Assembly: GCA_021545595.1 (NCBI GenBank)
Contig: JAJRVG010000167.1
Coordinates: 1-15,434, forward strand
Direction: 5' to 3'
Length of the DNA stretch: 15,434 bases
DNA from: Zetaproteobacteria bacterium
GTDB taxonomy: Bacteria; Pseudomonadota; Zetaproteobacteria; Mariprofundales; Mariprofundaceae
In this document: positions 7,192 through 13,511 of the stretch, piece by piece
Position numbering within the stretch: the stretch's first letter is position 1
Layout of the letters: every line of letters starts with the position of its first letter
Notes under the pieces: generated by a model
What the model was told of the DNA's origin: nothing
Database searches by the model: none
Seen by the model: the letters and a program-made list of their open reading frames with translations, nothing else
Program-made: the position numbers and the translations under genes

Positions 7192-8619
7192 ATGTCGCAG
7201 GAAGTTAATAACACTGTTGCTGTAATCTTGGCGGGAGGTTCAGGCACCCGCCTATGGCCACTCTCCCGCCAGCAATTGCCAAAGCAGTTTCTGAACCTTA
7301 AAGGTGATGAGACCCTGCTGGGTGGAACGATCTCCCGATTGCACCCCTTGATCTCAGAAGAAGATGTCTGGGTGGTTACCAGCGAGGCGCTTGCAACCGG
7401 TGAGGCCTATGCGGCACTGAATGAGCTCAACACCATTCTGGAGCCTGTCGGGCGCAATACAGCACCTGCCATCGCAGTGGCTGCTGCCCTGCTGATGGAC
7501 CGATCAGGCAGTGACCCGACCATGCTTGTCCTGCCTGCCGACCACCTTATTCAGGACGTGGAGGGTTTCCACGATTGTTTGAACAGGGCAATGGGTGCAG
7601 CTGAAAAAGGAGCCCTGGTTACCTTTGGAATTGAACCGACACGGCCGGATACGGGCTTTGGCTATATTCAGGTGGATCAGGAGCGTGAAACAGAAGCCTT
7701 CCCGGTGATCCGTTTTACCGAGAAGCCTGATCTGAAAACCGCTGAATCTTTTCTTGCAGAGGGTGGCTACTACTGGAATTCCGGTATGTTTGTCTGGAAG
7801 GCATCAACCATTCTTGACGAAATCAAACTGCATCTGCCTGATCTCTGGCCGGTTCTTGAGACGATGCGGGATAAGTGGCAGCAGGGTGAAGCCTGGCAGG
7901 AGGTGATTCGGCATGGTTTTGCCGATATGCCGTCTATTTCGATTGATTATGGCGTGATGGAGAAGTCTGACAGGGTTGTGCTTGTGCCGTGTGATATTGG
8001 CTGGTCTGATGTCGGTAGCTGGGATGCGGTTTATGATATTTCAGACCGTGATGAGAACGGCAATGCATTGGCCGGGGATGTGCTCAGTTTTGATTGCAAA
8101 AACTCACTGATCCGCAGTGAATCAAAACTTCTTGCGGCAGTGAACCTTGAAGATGTGATTGTTGTGGAGACGCCTGACGCGATTCTTCTAAGCAGGCGGG
8201 GGGAGAGCCAGCGGGTTCGTGAAATTGTTGATGTGATCAAGGCGCGTGGAAGCCGTGAACACATTGAACACAGGACGGTTCTGCGCCCATGGGGCAGCTA
8301 TACTGTCCTGGAGGATCATCTGAGCGGCTATAAGCTGAAAAAGATTGAAGTTAATCCGGGGGCATCACTTAGTCTGCAGAGCCACCGGCAGCGTTCTGAG
8401 CACTGGGTGGTGGTTTCCGGAACGGCGACTGTGACACGGGGTGAAGAGGTGTTTACCGTCTCTGTGAATGAAAGTACGTTTATTCCTATCGGGGAGAAAC
8501 ATCGACTTGCAAATGATGGTGCAGAGCCTCTTCAGATCGTGGAAGTACAGGTTGGCGACTATCTTGGTGAGGATGATATAGAGAGATTCGATGATGATTA
8601 TGGCCGGAGTGGCGAATGA
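7192..8619 (+). CDS. manC: Bifunctional mannose-1-phosphate guanylyltransferase / mannose-6-phosphate isomerase
   Basis: Makes GDP-mannose from mannose 1-phosphate and GTP. Type II enzymes of this length also isomerise fructose 6-phosphate and mannose 6-phosphate. The N-terminal nucleotidyltransferase shows AGGSGTRLWPLSR (14-26), PADHLI and FTEKP (175-179). The C-terminal cupin shows RPWGSY and the metal-site pattern QSHRQRSEHW (His398, Glu403, His404), then PIGEKHRLAN. At 475 residues it is full length and fused, as in CpsB, XanB and AlgA-type proteins. ATG 7192 has AGGAT (7180-7184) about 7 bases upstream. GDP-mannose feeds gmd downstream. The phosphomannomutase needed to supply mannose 1-phosphate is not in the window. 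The stop overlaps the next gene as ATGA. Confidence 0.95.
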   Translation: MSQEVNNTVAVILAGGSGTRLWPLSRQQLPKQFLNLKGDETLLGGTISRLHPLISEEDVWVVTSEALATGEAYAALNELNTILEPVGRNTAPAIAVAAALLMDRSGSDPTMLVLPADHLIQDVEGFHDCLNRAMGAAEKGALVTFGIEPTRPDTGFGYIQVDQERETEAFPVIRFTEKPDLKTAESFLAEGGYYWNSGMFVWKASTILDEIKLHLPDLWPVLETMRDKWQQGEAWQEVIRHGFADMPSISIDYGVMEKSDRVVLVPCDIGWSDVGSWDAVYDISDRDENGNALAGDVLSFDCKNSLIRSESKLLAAVNLEDVIVVETPDAILLSRRGESQRVREIVDVIKARGSREHIEHRTVLRPWGSYTVLEDHLSGYKLKKIEVNPGASLSLQSHRQRSEHWVVVSGTATVTRGEEVFTVSVNESTFIPIGEKHRLANDGAEPLQIVEVQVGDYLGEDDIERFDDDYGRSGE

Positions 8620-9902
8620 GTGACCAAAGCGTGGCAGTTGTTGGCATGGGATATGTCGGACTACCACTGGCACTGGCATTTGGTCGGGTCATACCAACCA
8701 CTGGCTTTGATGTTGATGAAGAGAAGATTGCTGCATACAAAGAGGGGTATGATCCAACCGGTGAGATGGAGAGTAATCTTTTTGTCAGGGCAGAAAAGTT
8801 AAACTGCTCAACAAACTCATCTGATATCAGCGATGCTGATTTTATCATTGTGGCGGTTCCTACACCAGTTGATAACGCACACACACCGGATCTTACACCG
8901 GTGATCAGGGCATCCGAGACTGTTGGAAGCCGTATGAAAAAGGGCTCCATCGTTATATTTGAATCAACAGTTTATCCGGGTGTTACAGAAGAGATCTGCG
9001 TTCCGATCCTTGAGAAAGAGTCAGGGTTGACGTGTGGGGAGGGTTTCAGAGTCGGCTATTCACCTGAGCGCGTGAATCCGGGTGACAAAGTTCATCGGCT
9101 TGAAACGATTGTGAAAGTAGTTTCCGGGCAGGATGAAGATACTCTGGACAGGGTAGCGTGGCTCTATGGGCAGATCATTGAAGCCGGAGTGTATCGAGCG
9201 CCGACCATTAAGGTGGCTGAAGCGGCCAAGGTGATCGAAAATACGCAGCGGGATGTCAATATTGCGCTGATTAATGAGCTGGCTCTGATTTTTCACAAGC
9301 TTGGTATTGATACTCAGGATGTGTTGGAGGCAGCCGGAAGTAAATGGAATTTTCTTCCATTCAGACCCGGCCTTGTTGGCGGGCACTGTATTGGCGTGGA
9401 CCCCTATTACCTGACCCATCGAGCCGAAATCGAAGGTTTCAGGCCTGAAATTATTAAGGCAGCACGCCATATTAATGATGGGATGGGCCGCTGGCTTGCT
9501 GAGCAGACTGTCGTTGAGATGATTCGTGCGGGTGTTCAGGTGAAAGGAGCCTGTGTGTGTGTTCTTGGGCTGACGTTTAAAGAGAACTGTTCTGATCTTC
9601 GTAACACAAAGGTGGTTGACGCTATCCGTGAGCTTGAGTCGATGGGTGTTGAGGTGCTTGTACATGATCCACTGGCTGATCCCGTTGATGCTATGCAGGA
9701 GTATGGAATAAGTCTGGCTGCTTTTGATGATATGAAACCGGCTGATGCCATGGTTCTGGCAGTACCTCACAGTGAATATGTTAACATGGGGGCTGGCAGG
9801 CTCTGTTCCATGGTTAAGAAGGGAGGGGTTTTTATGGACCTGAAATCACTCTTTAAAAGAAGTGAAATCAGACAACTTGGCCTGATTGATTGGCGGCTGT
9901 GA
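8616..9902 (+). CDS. tviB: Nucleotide sugar dehydrogenase, TviB type (UDP-HexNAc 6-dehydrogenase)
   Basis: A UDP-glucose/GDP-mannose dehydrogenase family member. TviB and its relatives oxidise UDP-GlcNAc or UDP-GalNAc at C6 to the uronic acid with NAD+, feeding Vi antigen, O-antigen or capsule synthesis. The 428-residue protein has the Rossmann start VVGMGYVGLPLA (8-19), VPTPVDNAHTPDL, ESTVYPGVTEE, YSPERVNPGDK, KVIENTQRDVNIALINELA and the nucleophile motif GGHCIGVDPYY with Cys258. The third domain shows LGLTFKENCSDLRNTKV. The long runs shared with Salmonella TviB (such as AAGSKWNFLPFRPGLVGGHC) favour this subfamily over UDP-glucose dehydrogenase. The actual substrate is not provable here, and no TviC-like epimerase is in view. 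GGAG at 8606-8609 precedes the ATG, which overlaps manC. A T-run follows the stop but no good stem precedes it. Confidence 0.9.
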   Translation: MSDQSVAVVGMGYVGLPLALAFGRVIPTTGFDVDEEKIAAYKEGYDPTGEMESNLFVRAEKLNCSTNSSDISDADFIIVAVPTPVDNAHTPDLTPVIRASETVGSRMKKGSIVIFESTVYPGVTEEICVPILEKESGLTCGEGFRVGYSPERVNPGDKVHRLETIVKVVSGQDEDTLDRVAWLYGQIIEAGVYRAPTIKVAEAAKVIENTQRDVNIALINELALIFHKLGIDTQDVLEAAGSKWNFLPFRPGLVGGHCIGVDPYYLTHRAEIEGFRPEIIKAARHINDGMGRWLAEQTVVEMIRAGVQVKGACVCVLGLTFKENCSDLRNTKVVDAIRELESMGVEVLVHDPLADPVDAMQEYGISLAAFDDMKPADAMVLAVPHSEYVNMGAGRLCSMVKKGGVFMDLKSLFKRSEIRQLGLIDWRL

Positions 9903-10012
9903 TTTTTTTGTAGCTGATGATCTCTGCTGGAAGCCTGTCAACATATTCAAATCCGGCATCCGAAGGGCTGTGGTCGGGTCTCTGGAGTGTATCGGCCATT
10001 GAGGAGTTCTGC

Positions 10013-10041
10013 TTGACACCATCCGGCTAGCGTTGTTGTAT
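10013..10041 (+). promoter_or_regulatory. Sigma70-like promoter before the MarR-like regulator
   Basis: A perfect -35 box TTGACA (10013-10018) is followed by exactly 17 bases and a partial -10 box TTGTAT (10036-10041). Transcription would start near 10048, only a few bases before the ATG codons at 10052 and 10055. It would drive the regulator and the coupled gmd, second gmd and fcl genes. The rest of the gap from 9903 holds no other signal I can support. Confidence 0.55.
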
Positions 10042-10065
10042 GTGCGTTCACATGATGAACACACC
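10041..10065. promoter_or_regulatory. Imperfect palindrome over the predicted transcription start
   Basis: TGTGCGTTCA (10041-10050) and TGAACACACC (10056-10065) are inverted repeats matching at 8 of 10 positions around a 5-base centre. The palindrome overlaps the predicted transcription start and the regulator's first codons. That is a typical place for an autoregulatory operator of a small winged-helix protein, but binding is only inferred. Confidence 0.4.
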
Positions 10066-10402
10066 TAAGTTTAACGATACCACCAGCTACGGATTGCTGA
10101 AAATTCTGGAAAATAACCCCAGCCTGTCTCAACGTGATCTGGCCGGACATCTGGGTATCAGTCTTGGCAAAGTAAACTTCTGTCTGAAGGCCCTGATCGA
10201 GAAAGGCTGTCTGAAGGTCAATAATTTCCGCAACAGTGACAATAAACTCGCCTACGCCTACCTGCTAACCCCACATGGCGTGGAGGAGAGGGCACGCATG
10301 ACGGCGATCTTTCTCCAGTACAAGATGCAGGAGTACGATAGGCTACGGAAAGAGATTGATGAGTTGAGGAGTGAGGCGGAACAGCAGGAGGGGCAGGCAT
10401 GA
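10052..10402 (+). CDS. MarR-family EPS-associated transcriptional regulator
   Basis: A small DNA-binding protein of about 116 residues. The N-terminal winged helix-turn-helix is clear: YGLLKILENNPSLSQRDLAG, then HLGISLGKVNFCLKALIEKG as the recognition region, followed by a wing with NNFRNSDNKLAYAYLLTPHG. The C-terminal third is a charged helix (KMQEYDRLRKEIDELRSEAE) likely to form a dimer coiled coil. It matches the MarR-type regulators that sit in exopolysaccharide loci (known as MarR_EPS). ATG codons at 10040, 10052 and 10055 are in frame. The first lies within the predicted -10 box, so I prefer 10052 or 10055, which would give a nearly leaderless message with no Shine-Dalgarno site. The stop overlaps gmd as ATGA, so regulator and GDP-sugar genes are coupled. 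Its ligand and targets are unknown. Confidence 0.85.
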   Translation: MMNTPKFNDTTSYGLLKILENNPSLSQRDLAGHLGISLGKVNFCLKALIEKGCLKVNNFRNSDNKLAYAYLLTPHGVEERARMTAIFLQYKMQEYDRLRKEIDELRSEAEQQEGQA

Positions 10403-11481
10403 AAAAGGCATTGATTACCGGAATTACGGGTCAGGATGGTTCATATCTGGCTGAGCTTCTTTTAGAGAAGGGTTACGAAGTGCATGGTATCAAGCGCCGT
10501 ACCTCACTGTTTAACACAGATCGTATTGATCACCTCTATCAGGATCCCCATGAGTCCGGCCAGAAATTTATTCTGCACCATGGTGACATGACGGACTCCA
10601 CAAGTTTGATTCGAATTATTCAGCAGATTCAGCCTGATGAGATTTATAATCTCGCGGCCCAGAGCCATGTCGCAGTTTCATTTGAGGAGCCGGAATATAC
10701 GGCGGACTCTGATGGCATTGGCACACTGAGAGTGCTGGAAGCGATCCGCATTCTGGGGTTGGAGAAGAAGACGAAATTTTACCAGGCCTCCACCTCGGAA
10801 CTGTATGGCAAGGTTCAGGAGACTCCCCAGACAGAAACAACACCATTCTATCCGCGCTCTCCCTATGCAGCGGCTAAGATTTATGCCTACTGGATCACCG
10901 TGAACTACCGGGAGTCCTATGGCATCTACGCCTGCAATGGCATTCTGTTTAATCATGAGTCACCAAGGCGTGGTGAAACCTTTGTGACACGCAAAATCAC
11001 CCGTGCACTGGCCCGTATCAAGCTGGGCCTTCAGGATTGTCTCTATCTGGGAAATATGGATGCACTGCGTGACTGGGGTCATGCCAAAGATTACGTACGC
11101 ATGCAGTGGATGATGTTGCAGCAGGATGAGCCGGAAGACTTTGTCATTGCAACAGGTGTTCAGTATTCGGTTCGGGACTTTGTTAATGCGGCAGCCAGAG
11201 AGATTGGTATTGATGTACACTGGGAAGGCAGCGGTGTTGATGAGAAGGGGTATGATCAGCATGGCCATTGTATTGTTGCCGTAGACCCCCGTTATTTCCG
11301 TCCCGCTGAAGTGGAAGCGTTGTTGGGAGACCCTGCCAAGGCAAAGGAGAAACTTGGCTGGGTGCCCGAGATCAGCTTTGATGAACTTGTTGCAGAGATG
11401 ATGCGTGAGGATCTGAAAGAGGCGGAGAAGAATGCTTTGATTAAGGAGCATGGTTTCAAGACTCTGGATTACAATGAATAA
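10399..11481 (+). CDS. gmd: GDP-mannose 4,6-dehydratase
   Basis: Converts GDP-D-mannose to GDP-4-keto-6-deoxy-D-mannose with bound NADP, the branch point to GDP-L-fucose, GDP-D-rhamnose and related sugars. This is an extended short-chain dehydrogenase. It has GITGQDG (8-14), the cofactor/tetramer motif GIKRRTSLFNT, NLAAQSHVAVSFEEPEYTA, catalytic Thr132 and Glu134 in STSELYG, and Tyr156 and Lys160 in SPYAAAK. Downstream are NHESPRRGETFVTRKI, LRDWGHAKDYV and AVDPRYFRPAEVE. Its 360 residues follow the E. coli enzyme closely apart from a shorter loop before the AVDPRYFRP motif. A strong site AGGAGGGG (10386-10393) lies 5 bases before the ATG. The last codons overlap the start of a second, shorter paralog. 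Confidence 0.97.
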   Translation: MKKALITGITGQDGSYLAELLLEKGYEVHGIKRRTSLFNTDRIDHLYQDPHESGQKFILHHGDMTDSTSLIRIIQQIQPDEIYNLAAQSHVAVSFEEPEYTADSDGIGTLRVLEAIRILGLEKKTKFYQASTSELYGKVQETPQTETTPFYPRSPYAAAKIYAYWITVNYRESYGIYACNGILFNHESPRRGETFVTRKITRALARIKLGLQDCLYLGNMDALRDWGHAKDYVRMQWMMLQQDEPEDFVIATGVQYSVRDFVNAAAREIGIDVHWEGSGVDEKGYDQHGHCIVAVDPRYFRPAEVEALLGDPAKAKEKLGWVPEISFDELVAEMMREDLKEAEKNALIKEHGFKTLDYNE

Positions 11482-12442
11482 GAGAGTATTGATATGTGGT
11501 GTATCTGGCCAGGATGGAGCGCTGCTGGCCAAGCTTCTGCTTGAAAAAAGCTATGACGTGATAGGAACATCACGTGATGCAGAGGCCTCTTCATTCGGGA
11601 ATTTGACAAGATTGGGCATCCGTAAGGATGTCGCTGTTACCTCCATGTCTCTCAGTGATTTCCGTAGTGTACTTCAGGTTGTTGATCGGGTTAAACCTGA
11701 TGAGATTTATAATTTCGCTGGCCAGAGTTCTGTGGGTTTGTCGTTTGAACAGCCTGTTGAAACACTAGAGAGCCATGCAACTGGAACACTGAATCTGCTT
11801 GAAGTTATTCGCTTTCTTGGTGGTGAGACACGCATTTATAATGCGAGTTCTGGTGAATGTTTTGGTGATACTGGATCAATCGTGGCAGATGAAAACACAC
11901 CCTTCCATCCCCGAAGCCCGTATGCAGTAGCAAAAGCTGCAGCCTTCTGGGAGGCAGTGAATTACCGTGAAGCGTATGGACTTTATGTCTGCTCAGGTAT
12001 TTTGTTTAACCATGAGTCACCACTTCGTCCAGCTCGGTTTGTGACTCAAAAAGTTATCGGAGCAGCTTGTCGCATTGCCAATGGTTCAAAAGAGCAATTA
12101 AAGCTGGGAGACCTTTCGATCCGCAGAGATTGGGGGTGGGCAGCTGAATATGTTGATGCAATGTGGAGAATGTTACAGCAGGAAAAGGCAGAGGACTACG
12201 TTATTGCAACAGGGGTTAGTGCAAGTCTGGAAGAGTTTGTTGCTACGGCATTTGAACATGTTGGGTTGGAGTGGCGAGAGCACGTTGTTTCTGATCCAGG
12301 GTTGTTGAGGCCTTCAGAAATTCTTGAGAACAGGGGAAATGCCAGTAAAGCCAGAGCACTGCTTGGATGGGAGGCATCCTTTCATATGAAAGAAGTGGTG
12401 CAGAAAATGATCAGCGCTGAATTGAAAAAAGAGAAAATGTAA
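11474..12442 (+). CDS. Second GDP-mannose 4,6-dehydratase-like NAD(P)-dependent sugar dehydratase/epimerase
   Basis: A 322-residue extended SDR that reads as a shortened Gmd paralog. It has CGVSGQDGALLAK at the N-end, KPDEIYNFAGQSSVGLSFEQP, catalytic-type Ser126 and Glu128 in SSGECFG, Tyr150 and Lys154 in SPYAVAK, NHESPLRPARFVTQKV and LSIRRDWGWAAEYV. It differs from the first Gmd by GTSRDAEASSFGN in place of GIKRRTSLFNT at the cofactor site, and by lack of about 17 residues before the LRPSEI motif. It may dehydrate GDP-mannose or another GDP-sugar such as a heptose, or act as a reductase; the sequence does not decide. An in-frame ATG at 11450 would begin inside gmd with no spacing to the AAGGAG there, so I use ATG 11474, overlapping gmd by 8 bases. 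The stretches I checked seem somewhat more AT-rich than gmd. Confidence 0.85.
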   Translation: MNKRVLICGVSGQDGALLAKLLLEKSYDVIGTSRDAEASSFGNLTRLGIRKDVAVTSMSLSDFRSVLQVVDRVKPDEIYNFAGQSSVGLSFEQPVETLESHATGTLNLLEVIRFLGGETRIYNASSGECFGDTGSIVADENTPFHPRSPYAVAKAAAFWEAVNYREAYGLYVCSGILFNHESPLRPARFVTQKVIGAACRIANGSKEQLKLGDLSIRRDWGWAAEYVDAMWRMLQQEKAEDYVIATGVSASLEEFVATAFEHVGLEWREHVVSDPGLLRPSEILENRGNASKARALLGWEASFHMKEVVQKMISAELKKEKM

Positions 12443-12444
12443 TC

Positions 12445-13389
12445 ATGGAAAAATTCGCAAAGATTTACGTGGCTGGTCATCGCGGGTTGGTTGGTTCCGC
12501 CATTGTTCGCAAACTTCAGGCTAACGGTTACGATAACCTTATCCTGCGCACTTCAAGTGAGCTTGATCTCAGAAATCAGGCTGCAGTGGGTGCATTCTTT
12601 GCCGAAGAGAAGCCAGATTACGTGTTTCTTGCAGCGGCAAAGGTGGGTGGCATCTATGCCAATGACGCCTATCCTGCTGATTTTATTCGAGATAATCTGC
12701 AGATTCAGACAAACACGATTGATGCAGCATACCGGAACAATGTGACCAAGCTTCTGCTTCTCGGCTCATCCTGTATCTATCCAAAAGAAGCTCCCCAGCC
12801 GATGCGTGAGTCGTGTTTGCTGACAGGGCCATTGGAGCCGACCAATGAATGGTATGCCATTGCCAAGATTGCCGGTATCAAAATGTGCCAGGCTTACCGG
12901 AAACAGTACGGATTCAACGCTATTTCGATCATGCCAACCAATCTCTATGGCCCGAATGATAATTTTGACCTGAACAACTCCCATGTCTTGCCTGCTCTGA
13001 TACGCAAATTTCACGAGGCCAGGGTGAATGGTGATGCTAAAGTAGTTGTATGGGGTACGGGAACGCCGAAGAGGGAGTTCCTGCATGCCGACGACCTGGC
13101 CGATGCCGCACTCTTTCTGATGAACAATTACAATGAAGGCGAGATTGTTAATGTCGGTACAGGCAGGGATATCCCGATTTCAGAGTTGGCGGAGATGATA
13201 CGGGAAATAGTCGGATTTACGGGTGAACTCCTGTTCGACAACTCCAGGCCGGATGGTACACCGAGGAAGCTGATGGATGTTTCAAAATTGACCGGGCTGG
13301 GGTGGCAGTCTGGCATTGAGCTTGAGCAGGGTATCCGTTCGGTTTATCAGGAATATTGCAAATCCGGGCAGGAGAAGGGATTTGAGTGA
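12445..13389 (+). CDS. fcl: GDP-L-fucose synthase (GDP-4-keto-6-deoxymannose 3,5-epimerase-4-reductase)
   Basis: Takes the Gmd product to GDP-L-fucose by epimerisation at C3 and C5 and NADPH reduction at C4. The 314-residue protein has the cofactor loop GHRGLVGSA (11-19), AAAKVGGIYAN, and the motif LGSSCIYPK with Ser108 and Cys110. Tyr137 and Lys141 lie in WYAIAK and His180 in NNSHVLPAL. All are one residue later than the E. coli catalytic residues. PTNLYGPNDNF and REFLHADDLADA are intact. It begins two bases after the upstream stop with only a weak AGAG site. With manC and gmd it completes the route from mannose 1-phosphate to GDP-L-fucose. Also known as wcaG. Confidence 0.96.
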   Translation: MEKFAKIYVAGHRGLVGSAIVRKLQANGYDNLILRTSSELDLRNQAAVGAFFAEEKPDYVFLAAAKVGGIYANDAYPADFIRDNLQIQTNTIDAAYRNNVTKLLLLGSSCIYPKEAPQPMRESCLLTGPLEPTNEWYAIAKIAGIKMCQAYRKQYGFNAISIMPTNLYGPNDNFDLNNSHVLPALIRKFHEARVNGDAKVVVWGTGTPKREFLHADDLADAALFLMNNYNEGEIVNVGTGRDIPISELAEMIREIVGFTGELLFDNSRPDGTPRKLMDVSKLTGLGWQSGIELEQGIRSVYQEYCKSGQEKGFE

Positions 13390-13437
13390 AAGCAGTTTGT
13401 TTTGCCACATATACCATAAATTCCTGATGCCATTACC

Positions 13438-13463
13438 TGTTAAACTTTGTCTAACACAAGGAG
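13438..13463 (+). promoter_or_regulatory. Leader hairpins that can mask a Shine-Dalgarno site
   Basis: AAGGAG at 13458-13463 is a good Shine-Dalgarno site. CTTTGT (13445-13450) can pair with ACAAGG (13456-13461) in a 6-bp stem (one G-U pair, 5-base loop) that hides most of it. A competing stem pairs TGTTA (13438-13442) with TAACA (13452-13456). The two stems exclude each other, so a simple translational switch is possible but not shown. I see no convincing promoter in 13390-13470. Confidence 0.35.
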
Positions 13464-13474
13464 TGCGATTCCCC

Positions 13475-13510
13475 ATGCAGATATCCCCGATCTTTGGCCC
13501 TACAACCTGA
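13475..13510 (+). CDS. Possible 11-residue leader peptide coupled to the ABC transporter
   Basis: ATG at 13475 opens an 11-codon frame encoding MQISPIFGPTT, with the Shine-Dalgarno site AAGGAG 11 bases upstream. Its TGA (13508-13510) ends one base before the ATG of the transporter at 13512. The transporter itself has no Shine-Dalgarno site nearby. Ribosomes finishing this mini-ORF could therefore restart on the transporter gene. It could equally be a chance frame, with the transporter starting at TTG 13494. Confidence 0.4.
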   Translation: MQISPIFGPTT

Positions 13511-13511
13511 T

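Noticed and set aside
9060..9770. A 236-codon open frame on the - strand inside the dehydrogenase gene
   Set aside because: It lies fully opposite tviB, which carries clear family motifs. The antisense product has no recognisable domain and no ribosome site, and low stop frequency opposite a coding frame explains it.
9903..9910. T-run directly after the tviB stop, possible terminator
   Set aside because: The only nearby stem (AATCAG with CTGATT) is weak, and it ends too far upstream of the T-run.
9868..9999. A 43-codon - strand frame (starts MADTLQRPDHSPSDAGFEYV) covering part of the gap after tviB
   Set aside because: The peptide looks protein-like, but it has no Shine-Dalgarno site and overlaps the tviB end, and I know no family for it. 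It is most likely chance, though it is the best small antisense candidate here.
10025..10037. GGCTAGCGTTG resembles the ops element GGCGGTAGCGT used by RfaH at polysaccharide operons
   Set aside because: Two bases of the core are missing, and it falls between the predicted -35 and -10 boxes, so it would not be transcribed.
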